Shown one piece after another: positions 18,706 to 27,690 of a stretch of DNA of 64,000 bases; the stretch's first letter is position 1, and every line of letters starts with the position of its first letter. The translations under genes and the position numbers were made by a program. Under the pieces are notes generated by a model. The model ran no database searches, had not been told where the DNA came from, and saw nothing but the letters and a program-made list of their open reading frames with translations. This DNA is from Eubacteriales bacterium. Its GTDB lineage: Bacteria > Bacillota > Clostridia > Lachnospirales > Lachnospiraceae. Location of the stretch: contig JAUNPS010000004.1 in NCBI GenBank assembly GCA_030536575.1, positions 1-64,000 of the forward strand, in the 5' to 3' direction.

Positions 18706-19747
18706 AATGGGACGCATTTTTGAAAAGGAAAAAGTGGATTTCCTTTGGCAGGAGGTGCCGGAGCCTGGGGAAAAGGAGGTTTTGCTGAAGATTGAGGCGA
18801 GCCTGATCTGCGGGAGCGATCTGCATATCTTCCGGGACAGACACCCGTCGGTGCAGCTTCCGGTGACGGTCGGCCATGAATTTTCGGGTACGGTATTGAA
18901 AACGGGGAGCGGCGTGAAAAAGTTCCGCGAGGGCGACCGGGTGGTAGTGGAACCGGCGATTCCGTGCGGGCAATGCGCGGCCTGCAAAAGGGGCAATTAC
19001 GGGTATTGTGAGAACCTTACGTTTACTTATCGGTGCGGGCATGGCGCGATGGCTCCCTATTTTGTGGGAGCGGAAGATCGAATGTACCATCTGCCGGATG
19101 AGGTGAGCTTCGAGAAAGGGGCATTGGCGGAGCCTTTGGCCGTGGCAGTGCATGCGGTGAAACGGGCGGATATCCGGATGGGAGACTGCGTGGCGATTAC
19201 CGGAGCCGGGGCAATCGGCATTATGATTGCATCCATCTGCCGAAAACTGGGCGCGCGTGAAGTCGTCATTTCGGATTTTTCCCCGGAGCGCCTGAAAATG
19301 GCTAAGGAACTGGGCGCGACCCGAACCGTCCTCGCATCGGAAGAAAACCTGGAAGAAGTCGTTGCGGGCCTGTCCCATGGGGCCGGATTCGAGAAAGCGT
19401 TTGAATGCGTGGGCCTGGAAGCAACCTTCCGCCAGCTATTAAATTGCATGAAGGTAAACGGCCTGGTCACAGACGTCGGCATTTTCGAAAAACCTCTGAT
19501 TCAGATGGACGTTTCCTGTCTGGTCAAAAAGGAACTCCGGATTCAGGGTGCGCAGGGCTATTGCTGGGATTTCGAAGATGCGCTGCAGCTTTTGACAGAG
19601 CTGCCGTATGAAAAATTGATCACACATCATTTTCCGCTGGAGGACTTACAGACGGCTTTGGAAACCGCCGGAAACCCGAAAAGCGGCGCAATCAAAGTTT
19701 GCATTACCCCACAGGGGGCAGAGGGAGGAACGTATGGCAGAATTTGA
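18695..19747 (+). CDS. Zinc-dependent alcohol dehydrogenase (sorbitol/threonine dehydrogenase type)
   Basis: The protein has 350 residues from ATG 18695 (GGAGGG 6 bp upstream, overlapping the dehydratase end by 11 bp). The catalytic zinc site is LICGSDLH with GHEFSG. Structural zinc cysteines lie in [15 protein letters not shown]. The Rossmann motif is GAGAIG. This medium-chain dehydrogenase would interconvert a secondary alcohol and a ketone with NAD(P)H, fitting reduction of a keto-deoxy product or oxidation of a polyol. Confidence 0.92.
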   Translation: MENKMGRIFEKEKVDFLWQEVPEPGEKEVLLKIEASLICGSDLHIFRDRHPSVQLPVTVGHEFSGTVLKTGSGVKKFREGDRVVVEPAIPCGQCAACKRGNYGYCENLTFTYRCGHGAMAPYFVGAEDRMYHLPDEVSFEKGALAEPLAVAVHAVKRADIRMGDCVAITGAGAIGIMIASICRKLGAREVVISDFSPERLKMAKELGATRTVLASEENLEEVVAGLSHGAGFEKAFECVGLEATFRQLLNCMKVNGLVTDVGIFEKPLIQMDVSCLVKKELRIQGAQGYCWDFEDALQLLTELPYEKLITHHFPLEDLQTALETAGNPKSGAIKVCITPQGAEGGTYGRI

Positions 19748-21083
19748 GAGATTTCATTTTCAATCACTGGAAGATTTTAAAAAGAAAATTGAAGAACTGG
19801 GCGTAGACATTCCGGTAACGGAGGATGTTTCGTCCCTTGGAAAAAAGGTTCCGATTTTGAAGAAAACGGTTCCGAATTCCCTTGCAGTGCTTCCGATGGA
19901 GGGCTGTGACGCGAACCCGGACGGAAGCCCTTCGGCGCTGACGATCCGCCGCTATCGGAGGTTTGCGGAGGGCGGGGCGGGCCTGCTCTGGTTCGAAGCC
20001 TGCGCCGTCACGGTGGAAGGCCGGGCGAACCCCCATCAGCTTTTCCTGAATGACCAGAATATGGCGTCTTTCCGGGAACTGACGGCTCTCTGCCGGGAGG
20101 CGGCGGAAAAACGTAACGGATACCGCCCGGTTACGATTTTACAGTTGACCCATTCGGGAAGGTATGCGCGGCCCTTTGATAACGGCGCGCCCATGATTCC
20201 CCAGCATGATCCGTATCTGGACCCAAGAGTCGGGATTACCGAGGATTATCCGATGGTTACGGATGAATATCTGGATGAATTGCAGGAGAAATATGTGAAG
20301 GCGGCGCTTCTGGCAAAGGAGGCGGGCTTTGACGGCGTGGATATTAAGGCGTGTCACCGCTATCTGGTGTCCGAACTTCTGGCTTCCCATACCAGAAAGG
20401 GGAAATATGGCGGTTCCTTTGAAAACCGTTCGCGCTTCGTGCTGGAAGTTATTCGGAAGGTGAAAAAAGCGGTGGGCGACGATTTCATTGTAGCATCCCG
20501 CTTCAATGTGTACGATGCGCATCCCTATCCGTATGGGTTCGGAGTGAGCAAAGAAAGCGAATGGATTCCGGATTTGGAAGAGCCGTTAAAACTGGTGAAA
20601 GAAATGGTGAAGGCCGGCGTGAGCCTTTTGAGCAATTCGGCCGGGAATCCTTATTACCGTTTTCCGCAGGTGACGCGTCCTTTCGATCAGCCGATTTTGA
20701 ATGGGGAGATGCCCCAGGAACATCCGCTGGAGAGCGTTGCGCGGCTGATGCAGTTTACAAGGGAAATTCAGGAAGCGGCGGGTGATGTGGCCGTGATTGG
20801 GAACGGTTACAGTTGGATGCGCGAGTACATTCCGTATGTAGGGGCTGCAAACCTGCAAAGGGGCGGATGTACGATGATTGGCCTGGGACGCCAGTCCTTC
20901 GCGTATCCGGACGCCAGCCGGGATATTTTGGAAACGGGAAGGATGGATGCGAAGAAATGCTGCATTGCATGCAGTAAATGCACGCAGATTATGCGCGACC
21001 ATGGAATGACGGGATGTGTGGTAAGGGACAGCGAATGCTATTTGCCGTTATATAAAGAGGCAAGGGCCTCGGCGGGAAAATGA
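19734..21083 (+). CDS. NADH:flavin oxidoreductase, Old Yellow Enzyme type, without C-terminal NAD domain
   Basis: The 449-residue protein is an FMN TIM barrel. A C-terminal cysteine cluster (CCIACSKCTQIMRDHGMTGC, near residue 405) matches the [4Fe-4S] ligands of the 2,4-dienoyl-CoA reductase/BaiCD branch. That branch normally runs to about 640 residues with an added FAD/NAD(P) domain; here the protein stops after the cluster. Electrons may therefore come from a separate protein. It overlaps the alcohol dehydrogenase gene by 14 bp. The expected reaction is reduction of an activated C=C bond. Confidence 0.88.
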   Translation: MAEFERFHFQSLEDFKKKIEELGVDIPVTEDVSSLGKKVPILKKTVPNSLAVLPMEGCDANPDGSPSALTIRRYRRFAEGGAGLLWFEACAVTVEGRANPHQLFLNDQNMASFRELTALCREAAEKRNGYRPVTILQLTHSGRYARPFDNGAPMIPQHDPYLDPRVGITEDYPMVTDEYLDELQEKYVKAALLAKEAGFDGVDIKACHRYLVSELLASHTRKGKYGGSFENRSRFVLEVIRKVKKAVGDDFIVASRFNVYDAHPYPYGFGVSKESEWIPDLEEPLKLVKEMVKAGVSLLSNSAGNPYYRFPQVTRPFDQPILNGEMPQEHPLESVARLMQFTREIQEAAGDVAVIGNGYSWMREYIPYVGAANLQRGGCTMIGLGRQSFAYPDASRDILETGRMDAKKCCIACSKCTQIMRDHGMTGCVVRDSECYLPLYKEARASAGK

Positions 21084-21104
21084 GTCCGGGACAGGAGGGA
21101 AGCG

Positions 21105-21872
21105 ATGAAAAAGACAGCGGTTATTACGGGAGCGAGCCGCGGCATCGGATTTGGAATTGCCATGCAGCTTGCAAAAGACGGGTTCCGGGTGGTGCTGGCG
21201 GCGTCCAGCCCGTCGGAAAACCATGGAGAAAAATTCCGGAAACTGGAAGAAATCGAGGCGGAATACGACTATATCCAGACGGATGTTTCCAGGCAGGAAG
21301 ACCGGGAAGCATTCGTGGAAGCAGTCTGTGAACGCTATGGGCGGATCGACGTTTGGGTGAACAATGCGGGTGTAGCCCCCAAGGTGCGGGCAGATCTGCT
21401 GGACATGACGGAGGAAAGCTTTGACCGCCTGATTGCCATTAACACGAAAAGCGTGATGTTTCTGTCACAGGCTGTCAGCAAACGGATGCTGAAACAGGAG
21501 CCTATTGACGGCATGCGGGGCATTCTCGTAAACATTTCTTCCATGTCGGCGGTGGTTTCTTCGGTCAGCAGAGGGGAATACTGCGTGTCCAAAGCGGGCG
21601 TGTCGATGCTGACCAGGCTGTATGCAGACCGGCTGGCCGGGGAGCAGATTTATGTCTATGAGATTCGGCCGGGAATCATTGCGACGGATATGACGGCGGC
21701 GGTGAAAGGAAAATACGATGCGCTGTTTGCGGAGGGCATCTGCCCGATTGGGCGCTGGGGAACTCCGGAAGATATTGGAAATGCGGTGAGCGTCCTTTGC
21801 TCCGGAAAACTGCGTTATACGACGGGACAAGTTATCGACGTGGACGGCGGTTTCCAGATTCAGCGGTTATAG
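21105..21872 (+). CDS. Short-chain dehydrogenase/reductase
   Basis: The 255-residue protein has the TGASRGIGFGIA cofactor loop, the NNAGVAP motif, catalytic Ser in NISSMS and the YxxxK pair in EYCVSKAG. Length and motifs are those of classical 3-oxoacyl-ACP reductase-like enzymes. AGGAGGG precedes the ATG by 5 bp. In this operon it probably acts on a hydroxyl or keto group of a sugar-derived or cyclic intermediate. Confidence 0.93.
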   Translation: MKKTAVITGASRGIGFGIAMQLAKDGFRVVLAASSPSENHGEKFRKLEEIEAEYDYIQTDVSRQEDREAFVEAVCERYGRIDVWVNNAGVAPKVRADLLDMTEESFDRLIAINTKSVMFLSQAVSKRMLKQEPIDGMRGILVNISSMSAVVSSVSRGEYCVSKAGVSMLTRLYADRLAGEQIYVYEIRPGIIATDMTAAVKGKYDALFAEGICPIGRWGTPEDIGNAVSVLCSGKLRYTTGQVIDVDGGFQIQRL

Positions 21873-21880
21873 GAGGGAAC

Positions 21881-23806
21881 ATGGAAAAGACGATTGTGGC
21901 GGCGGGCCGGGAAATTCCGGTGGAATGTTTTGCGGCGGTGGTGGTCGGGAGCGGTGCGGCGGGGCTTGCGGCCGCGAAGTGCCTGGATCAGATGGGCGTG
22001 GAAAACATTGCCCTGCTTACGGAACACATGGATTGTGGGACGTCCAGAAATGCCGGATCAGACAAACAGACATATTATAAACTGAGCCTTTCGGGGCGGG
22101 AGCCGGACAGCGTGGGGGCCATGGCGGAGGTTCTGCATCAGGGAATCGGGGTAGATGGGGAACACGCGCTGGCCGAAGCGGCCCTTTCGGCGGCCTGTTT
22201 TCTGGAATTAGCCGATTTGGGCGTGCCGTTTCCGACGAACCGGTATGGGGAATTTGTCGGCTATAAAACCGACCACGATCCCTGTCAGAGAGGGTCTTCC
22301 GCGGGCCCTCTGACCTCGAAGGAGATGACGGAGGCGCTGGAGCGGGAGGTGCGCAGGCGGAAGATTCCCGTTTTTGAGAAGCTGCTTGTGATACGGATTT
22401 TGAAAGAGGAGAAGCGGGTGAAGGGCGTCCTTTGTCTGGATTTGGAGAGGACGACGGAAGAGAGGGCGGCTTTTCGGGTGTTTCTGGCGAATCAGGTCGT
22501 GTATGGGGTCGGGGGGCCGGCTGGGATCTATTGGGACAGCGTGTATCCGAAGAGTCAGCACGGGGCTTCCGGCGCGGCGTTTCTGGCCGGAGTGAAAGGG
22601 AAAAATCTGACGGAATGGCAGTATGGACTGGCGTCTCTGAAACCGCGCTGGAATGTGTCCGGCACGTATATGCAGGCGATTCCGAGGATGATTTCAACGG
22701 CACAGGATGGGAGCGGCGAGCGGGAATTTCTGGAAAGTTATCTGGGAAGCCGGAAGGAGGCGCTTTCCCAGGTTTTTTTAAAGGGGTATCAATGGCCGTT
22801 TGATGTGCGGCGGATGGAGCAGGGTTCTTCGCAGATTGATTTGGCGGTCTATGAAGAGACGGTGAAAAAAGGGCGCAGGGTGTTTCTGGATTATCGGAAA
22901 AACCCTGGAAAAGGGGAGCTGAAGGGAGAGGAGCTTTCGGAGGAAGCGCGGGCGTATCTGGAGAAGGCGGGCGCGCTGTTTGGGACACCTTTCGAGAGGC
23001 TGTGGCATATGAACCGGCCTGCGGTGGAGTTTTACCGGAGTAAGGGGGTGGATCTTGCAAAGGAGCCGCTGGAGATTGCGCTTTGTGCACAGCATAATAA
23101 CGGCGGGCTGCAAGTGGATTTATGGTGGCAGACGGAGCTGGAGGGATTTTTTGCGGTGGGCGAGGCGGCCGGGACGCATGGAGTTTATCGGCCGGGCGGT
23201 TCTGCGCTGAATGCCGGACAGGTGGGCGCGCGCAGGGCGGCATTGTTTATCCGGGAAAAGGGCCGAAAGGAGGTTCCGGAGACGATCGGCATGGAAGAAA
23301 TGCGGCAGATTGAGGAAGGAACTGCGCCAATGGCGAATCTTGAGCGGAGGCGGGACGGCGGAAAGACGCTTGCGGGCGTTTTGGAAATGGTACGGAAGGA
23401 AATGAGTGCGTTGGCCGGGCCGGTGCGGAATGTGGAAGAAATGCAGGCGTATCAGGAAAGGCTTGAGGAGCTCTGTCAGGATTTCCCGAATTATGTGGGA
23501 ACTGGGAAACGGCGGTTTCGGGATGCCTGCCTGCTGTGGGATTGTTTGGTGACGCAGAAGGTGTATCTGGCGGCAATGCTGGATTACAGCCGGAATGGGA
23601 ATGGAAGCCGGGGTTCCGCACTGTATTTGCAGGGACGGCAGATTTTGAAAGGAAGTCCAACGTTTGAAAATCAGGTGCAGGAGTGCTGGATGGAGCCGGA
23701 TGGGAAGGTGCGGTGCAGTTGGCGCGGGGCACGGCCGATTCCGGAGGAGGATGGCTTTTTTGAAAATGTGTGGAGAACTTACCGGGAGAACCGGAATGTA
23801 GAGTGA
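21881..23806 (+). CDS. FAD-dependent oxidoreductase, fumarate reductase flavoprotein type
   Basis: The protein has 641 residues from ATG 21881 (AGGAGG, 8 bp after the dehydrogenase stop). It has an N-terminal FAD motif, VVVGSGAAGLAAAK, and a C-terminal HNNGGLQVD segment in the position of the fumarate reductase/L-aspartate oxidase active-site loop. GEAAGTHGVYRPGGSALNAGQ is the second FAD contact. No heme or Fe-S partner subunit is linked. It could oxidise or reduce a C-C bond and may work with the Old Yellow Enzyme upstream. Confidence 0.88.
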   Translation: MEKTIVAAGREIPVECFAAVVVGSGAAGLAAAKCLDQMGVENIALLTEHMDCGTSRNAGSDKQTYYKLSLSGREPDSVGAMAEVLHQGIGVDGEHALAEAALSAACFLELADLGVPFPTNRYGEFVGYKTDHDPCQRGSSAGPLTSKEMTEALEREVRRRKIPVFEKLLVIRILKEEKRVKGVLCLDLERTTEERAAFRVFLANQVVYGVGGPAGIYWDSVYPKSQHGASGAAFLAGVKGKNLTEWQYGLASLKPRWNVSGTYMQAIPRMISTAQDGSGEREFLESYLGSRKEALSQVFLKGYQWPFDVRRMEQGSSQIDLAVYEETVKKGRRVFLDYRKNPGKGELKGEELSEEARAYLEKAGALFGTPFERLWHMNRPAVEFYRSKGVDLAKEPLEIALCAQHNNGGLQVDLWWQTELEGFFAVGEAAGTHGVYRPGGSALNAGQVGARRAALFIREKGRKEVPETIGMEEMRQIEEGTAPMANLERRRDGGKTLAGVLEMVRKEMSALAGPVRNVEEMQAYQERLEELCQDFPNYVGTGKRRFRDACLLWDCLVTQKVYLAAMLDYSRNGNGSRGSALYLQGRQILKGSPTFENQVQECWMEPDGKVRCSWRGARPIPEEDGFFENVWRTYRENRNVE

Positions 23807-23820
23807 AGGAGATGGGTGGA

Positions 23821-24165
23821 ATGAAAGTGCGGTTGGCGCATGTGGGAATGAATCCGACGGAGGAGTGGAGTGCGCGGAAGATCGCGGAGTGGTTTTCGGG
23901 GCGGATGGATTGGGAGGCGGTTCCGGGGAAGGGAAACTATTTTCTGGGGACGGAGATTGAGATTATGGAGGAGCGCGGGCCGGGAAGGTTCGGGCATTTG
24001 GCGTTTGCGGTACAGGATTTGGAGCGCGCGATGGAAGAATTGGAGGGAAAGGGAGTGGTGTTTGACCGGGCGCGGTTTAAGTATGATGAGGAAGAGAAGA
24101 TTGCGGCGGCGTATTTGAAAGAGGAGATAGGGGGATTTGCGGTACATTTGATTGAGGAACCTTAG
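23821..24165 (+). CDS. Small VOC-fold (glyoxalase-like) protein
   Basis: The protein has 114 residues from ATG 23821, chosen because AAGGAGA lies 8 bp upstream. RLAHVGMNP and FGHLAFAVQDLERAMEEL are the two half-motifs of a vicinal-oxygen-chelate fold, with His and Glu ligands visible. It is the last gene of the plus-strand operon and ends in a shared terminator. A lyase or isomerase role on a keto or enol intermediate is plausible but not shown. Confidence 0.75.
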   Translation: MKVRLAHVGMNPTEEWSARKIAEWFSGRMDWEAVPGKGNYFLGTEIEIMEERGPGRFGHLAFAVQDLERAMEELEGKGVVFDRARFKYDEEEKIAAAYLKEEIGGFAVHLIEEP

Positions 24166-24189
24166 GGAGCTGCGTTCACAGCAGCTCCC
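24165..24189. terminator. Convergent terminator hairpin
   Basis: GGGAGCTGC (24165-24173) and GCAGCTCCC (24181-24189) form a perfect 9-bp stem with a 7-base loop where the two catabolic operons converge. It overlaps the stop codons of both genes. Confidence 0.65.
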
Positions 24190-24856
24190 TCGCCATTTCT
24201 TCCATATGCTCTTCCATAGCCGCCTGCGCCCGCTTCGCGTCGCCCGCCCTCGCCGCCTCCAAAATTTCCTTATGAAACTTCAGCCCGGCGGCTTTGCCGC
24301 GCTGGCGGACGATGTCCGGCATGGCTTTGGAGAGGTTGGCGCAGATCATTTCGTAGGCGGCGGTCAGGATTTCATTCTGGCAGCAGGCGGCCAGCGTCCG
24401 GTGGAACGCCACATCGGCCGCGGCAAACGCCGCCGCGTCCTCCTTTGCGCTGCACATGTCCGCATAACATTGCGCCAGCTTTTCCACGTCAGCGCCAGTC
24501 ATACGCGAAACCGCAAGGCCGCACAGGGGGCCTTCGATCACGCAGCGGAATTCCAGCAGTTCCCGCATTTCTTCCTCGGACAATACGCCGGGCGTGTGGA
24601 CTTTGGACATGGCTTCGCTGATGGAGAGCCTGCGCACGTAGCTTCCGTCGCCGACTCTGGTTTCGATCAGCCCTTCGCCTGCAAGTTTCTGAAGCGCATT
24701 GCGTACCGTTACGCGGCTGACTCCAAACGTCTCGGAAAGCTGCATTTCTCCTGGAAGACGCTCGCCCGGCGTCCAGGTTCCGTCCGCAATGTTTTCTTTC
24801 ATCTGAGCAAGCACCTGCTCGCTCATGCTCTGGCGCGTGACCTGGTGCAGCGTCAT
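24176..24856 (-). CDS. GntR-family regulator, FadR/FCD subgroup
   Basis: The protein has 226 residues from the ATG at 24856, which overlaps the aldolase stop by 4 bp. A winged helix-turn-helix (PGEMQLSETFGVSRVTVRNALQKL) fills the first third. An FCD ligand domain follows with AFHRTLAACCQNE, where His residues usually bind a metal and an organic acid. It is the last gene of the dehydratase-aldolase operon and probably represses it through the TGTAT-N7-ATACA palindrome upstream of the first gene. Confidence 0.9.
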   Translation of the reverse strand: MTLHQVTRQSMSEQVLAQMKENIADGTWTPGERLPGEMQLSETFGVSRVTVRNALQKLAGEGLIETRVGDGSYVRRLSISEAMSKVHTPGVLSEEEMRELLEFRCVIEGPLCGLAVSRMTGADVEKLAQCYADMCSAKEDAAAFAAADVAFHRTLAACCQNEILTAAYEMICANLSKAMPDIVRQRGKAAGLKFHKEILEAARAGDAKRAQAAMEEHMEEMARELL

Positions 24857-25776
24857 GAAGTCGCCTCGATCAGCCCTTCTCTTACGAGAAAAGCCGTCAC
24901 TTTCGCGCGTTCCGCCGCATCCAGATTCGGAATCGGGAAGGTGCACGCCGCACTGGAAATCCAGCCGCACTGGCGGCAGGCCTCTTTCACATAGGGCACA
25001 AAGGGCGCGCCGATGGAGTAGACGTCCATACAGCGGTTGATCTTCTGATGGTAAACGGCGGATAATTCCAGGTCGTTGGCCCGGACGGCCTTTACCCAGT
25101 CCGTGCAGATTTTCGGGGCAACGTTGGAGAAGCCGCAGATCGCGCCGTCGCCGCCGGAAAGGACATTGTGGGCGAAATTGTCGTCAAACCCGGAGAAGAT
25201 TTCGAAATCCGGGCGGATGGGTTTCACGGCCTTGATTAACTCGCGGGTGTGATCCATCCCGGAGATGGTGTCTTTGATTCCCACGATGTTTTCATATTCT
25301 TCGGATAGTCGTCTCACGACTATCGGGCTGATGGTGTACCCGGTGCGGTCAGGGAAATTATATAGGTAAACGGGGCCGTGGATTTCTTTGGCCATCCGGC
25401 TGTAAAAGTCGTACATTTCTTTATCGCTGAAGCTGAAATAGAAGGGCGGGACGATCATGACGGCGTCTGCGCCCGCGTCCAGGCAGGCGTTGGAGAGCGG
25501 GGCGATTTCTTCGGCAATCATATTGGCGGTGCCGATGATGACCTGCATGCGTCCGGCGATCTGCTTCACGGCAAATTTGGCGAGTTCTTCCCGCTGTTTT
25601 AGGGTCTGGCCGAAAAATTCGCCGAGGCTTCCGCCGATCAAGACGCCGTCGATGTCATTGGCGATCAGGTTTTCATAGAGCCGTCCCGCGCTTTCAAAGT
25701 CGATTTCCAGCGGGGCGGAGGGGTTTTCGTTTGGCTGAAACGGGGTGACAGCCGGGCAAATCCATTTCGCATTCAT
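24853..25776 (-). CDS. DapA/NanA-family aldolase (likely 2-keto-3-deoxy sugar acid aldolase)
   Basis: The 307-residue protein has the Schiff-base lysine in VGIKDT (Lys168), the helper tyrosine in YLYNFPDRTGY (Tyr139) and GGSLGEFF in place of the GTTGE loop. The family includes dihydrodipicolinate synthase, N-acetylneuraminate lyase and 2-keto-3-deoxygluconate-type aldolases. Its place between an IlvD/Edd dehydratase and a GntR-FCD regulator favours cleavage of a 2-keto-3-deoxy acid to pyruvate and an aldehyde. Confidence 0.9.
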   Translation of the reverse strand: MNAKWICPAVTPFQPNENPSAPLEIDFESAGRLYENLIANDIDGVLIGGSLGEFFGQTLKQREELAKFAVKQIAGRMQVIIGTANMIAEEIAPLSNACLDAGADAVMIVPPFYFSFSDKEMYDFYSRMAKEIHGPVYLYNFPDRTGYTISPIVVRRLSEEYENIVGIKDTISGMDHTRELIKAVKPIRPDFEIFSGFDDNFAHNVLSGGDGAICGFSNVAPKICTDWVKAVRANDLELSAVYHQKINRCMDVYSIGAPFVPYVKEACRQCGWISSAACTFPIPNLDAAERAKVTAFLVREGLIEATS

Positions 25777-25803
25777 TTCGTGATTCCTCCTCTTAATTTG
25801 AAC

Positions 25804-27522
25804 TTAATCCAGTCCGGCGCCCTGCATGGCGCTCAGGGCGTGGTCGGTGTAGCGTTTGTAGAAGCCTTTCCGTTTGGGGCGGGGCAGAATGCCTTTTTCG
25901 CTCCGTTTCGCGAGAGTTTGGGCGGCTTCTTCCGGCGTGACGGGCTTTCCGGCAATGCCGACGAGGTCAAGGCTGCGGTTTTCGATATCATAGCGGATCA
26001 GGTCGCCGTCTTCGAGGAAGGCGATGGGGCCTCCGGCCGCCGCTTCCGGGCTGATGTGGCCGATGGCGGCTCCGCGGGTGGCGCCGGAGAAACGCCCGTC
26101 GGTGATGAGGGCTACGTGGCCGTTCAGGGTTTCGTCACAGACGATGGCCTCGGTGGTCATTAGCATTTCCGGCATGCCGCAGCCTCTTGGGCCTTCGTAG
26201 CGGATGACGATGACGTCGCCCGGCTGGATTTTTTTGTCGACCACGGCCTGATAGGCTGCTTCTTCTTCGTTAAAGACTCTGGCGGGGCCGGTGAAGACGC
26301 GCTGGGAGGCGGCAACGGCGGAATATTTCACAACGCTTCCTTCCGGCGCTATATTGCCCTTCAGAATCGCGATGCTTCCCTTTTCTTCGGCTTTTTCCAG
26401 CGGGAAAATGACTTCGTCGCGGGTCAGTCCGTAATTGTGCAGGTAGCCCAGATTGCGTTCGAAAAAGTTGTCTTTCTGCAGATCTTCCAGGTTTTCGCCC
26501 AGGGTTTTCCCGGTTACGGTCAGGACGTCCAGGTCGAGCATGTCTTTCAGCAGAAGCTGTACGTAGGGAACGCCTCCGGCGAACCAGAAGCTTTCGGTCA
26601 GGTGTTTGCCGCTGGGGTTCACATTTCCCAGGTGGGGAACCTGATGGTTGATTTCGTCGAACAGCTCGATGGGCATTTCGTAACCCAGTTCGCGGGCAAT
26701 GCTGGGGAGGTGCAGGGTGGCGTTGGTGCTGCCGCCGATGGCGCTGTGGATGATGCAGGCATTCCGGAAGGCGGCCGGGGTCAGAATGTCGGAAACGGTG
26801 ATGCCTTTTTCCACCAGGGTCAGGATCATGCGCCCGGCCTGTCTGGCGTAACGCAGGATATCGGTCATCGTGGCCGGGGCGAGGGCGGAGCCGGGGAGGG
26901 CCATGCCGAGGGCTTCGGCCATGCACTGCATTGTGCTGGCGGTTCCGAGGAAGGTGCAGGCACCTACGGAAGGACAGCCGGTCAGGTAATAGTCCCGGAT
27001 TTCCTGGGCGGAGATGGCGTCTTTGCGTTTCTGGCGCAGGGAGATGTCGCCGGCGACCAGGCTGGTGGTCTGGTTGGGGCCTGGGCGCATGCTGCCGCCG
27101 GGAATGAAAATGGTGGGAATGTCCATGCGCGCGGCGGCTTTCAGGTGCGCCGGGATGGATTTGTCACAGCTGCTGGAGAGGATCATCCCGTCCCAGGGGA
27201 CGGCGCTGGCGTGGACTTCTACCATGTCGGCGATGGCTTCGCGGGAGGCGAGGACGACGTTCATACCGTCGTGGCCCTGGGCACAGCCGTCGCAGACGTC
27301 GGTGGTGTGGTAGTGGGCGGGGAAGCCGCCGGTTTCGAGGACGCCCATGGCGGCCTGGGAGGCGAGCTGGTGCAGGTGGACGCTGCCGGGGTGGGAGTCG
27401 CCGTAGACGTCTTCGATGAGGATCTGGGGTTTGGAAATGTCGGTGTCGTCCCAGCCGGAGCCCATTTGGAGGGCGTTGAACTGGGCCCACCAGAGGCGTT
27501 CTTTGGAGCTTTTTTGGGTCAT
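25804..27522 (-). CDS. IlvD/Edd-family dehydratase (likely sugar-acid dehydratase)
   Basis: The 572-residue protein has [29 protein letters not shown] and [14 protein letters not shown], with cluster-ligand cysteines in VCDGCAQG and [10 protein letters not shown]. It would dehydrate an aldonic acid to the 2-keto-3-deoxy acid used by the downstream aldolase. It is distinct from the dehydratase at 16993; two such enzymes in adjoining, convergent operons suggest two sugar acids or two steps. GAAAGGAG precedes the ATG. Confidence 0.92.
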   Translation of the reverse strand: MTQKSSKERLWWAQFNALQMGSGWDDTDISKPQILIEDVYGDSHPGSVHLHQLASQAAMGVLETGGFPAHYHTTDVCDGCAQGHDGMNVVLASREAIADMVEVHASAVPWDGMILSSSCDKSIPAHLKAAARMDIPTIFIPGGSMRPGPNQTTSLVAGDISLRQKRKDAISAQEIRDYYLTGCPSVGACTFLGTASTMQCMAEALGMALPGSALAPATMTDILRYARQAGRMILTLVEKGITVSDILTPAAFRNACIIHSAIGGSTNATLHLPSIARELGYEMPIELFDEINHQVPHLGNVNPSGKHLTESFWFAGGVPYVQLLLKDMLDLDVLTVTGKTLGENLEDLQKDNFFERNLGYLHNYGLTRDEVIFPLEKAEEKGSIAILKGNIAPEGSVVKYSAVAASQRVFTGPARVFNEEEAAYQAVVDKKIQPGDVIVIRYEGPRGCGMPEMLMTTEAIVCDETLNGHVALITDGRFSGATRGAAIGHISPEAAAGGPIAFLEDGDLIRYDIENRSLDLVGIAGKPVTPEEAAQTLAKRSEKGILPRPKRKGFYKRYTDHALSAMQGAGLD

Positions 27523-27548
27523 GGGGGAGTCTCCTTTCTGAAGAAATT

Positions 27549-27565
27549 TGTATACTTGTAATACA
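27549..27565 (-). promoter_or_regulatory. Probable GntR-type operator
   Basis: A 17-bp palindrome with arms TGTAT and ATACA around a 7-bp spacer lies 27 bp upstream of the dehydratase start, in the expected promoter zone. GntR-FCD repressors commonly bind TGTAT/ATACA-like palindromes, and such a regulator is encoded last in this operon. The pairing is inferred. Confidence 0.5.
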
Positions 27566-27690
27566 GATTTTGAGTTACTTTTATTTTAGCGGATTTTTGG
27601 GGAATGTCAAGAGGGAGAAGAGGAATGTTGAAAATGTGGGGGATATCGGATATACTGAAAGAAAAGTGTTTTTGTGAAGGAGGCGTATTG

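Noticed and set aside
22017-23243. 408-residue Pro/Ser-rich minus-strand frame
   Set aside because: It is antisense to the FAD enzyme, whose cofactor motifs are clear.
19734-23806. A bile-acid (bai) operon
   Set aside because: OYE, SDR and FrdA-like genes recall BaiCD, BaiA and BaiJ, but the OYE is too short and no CoA ligase, CoA transferase or 7-alpha-dehydratase gene is present; the neighbours are sugar genes.
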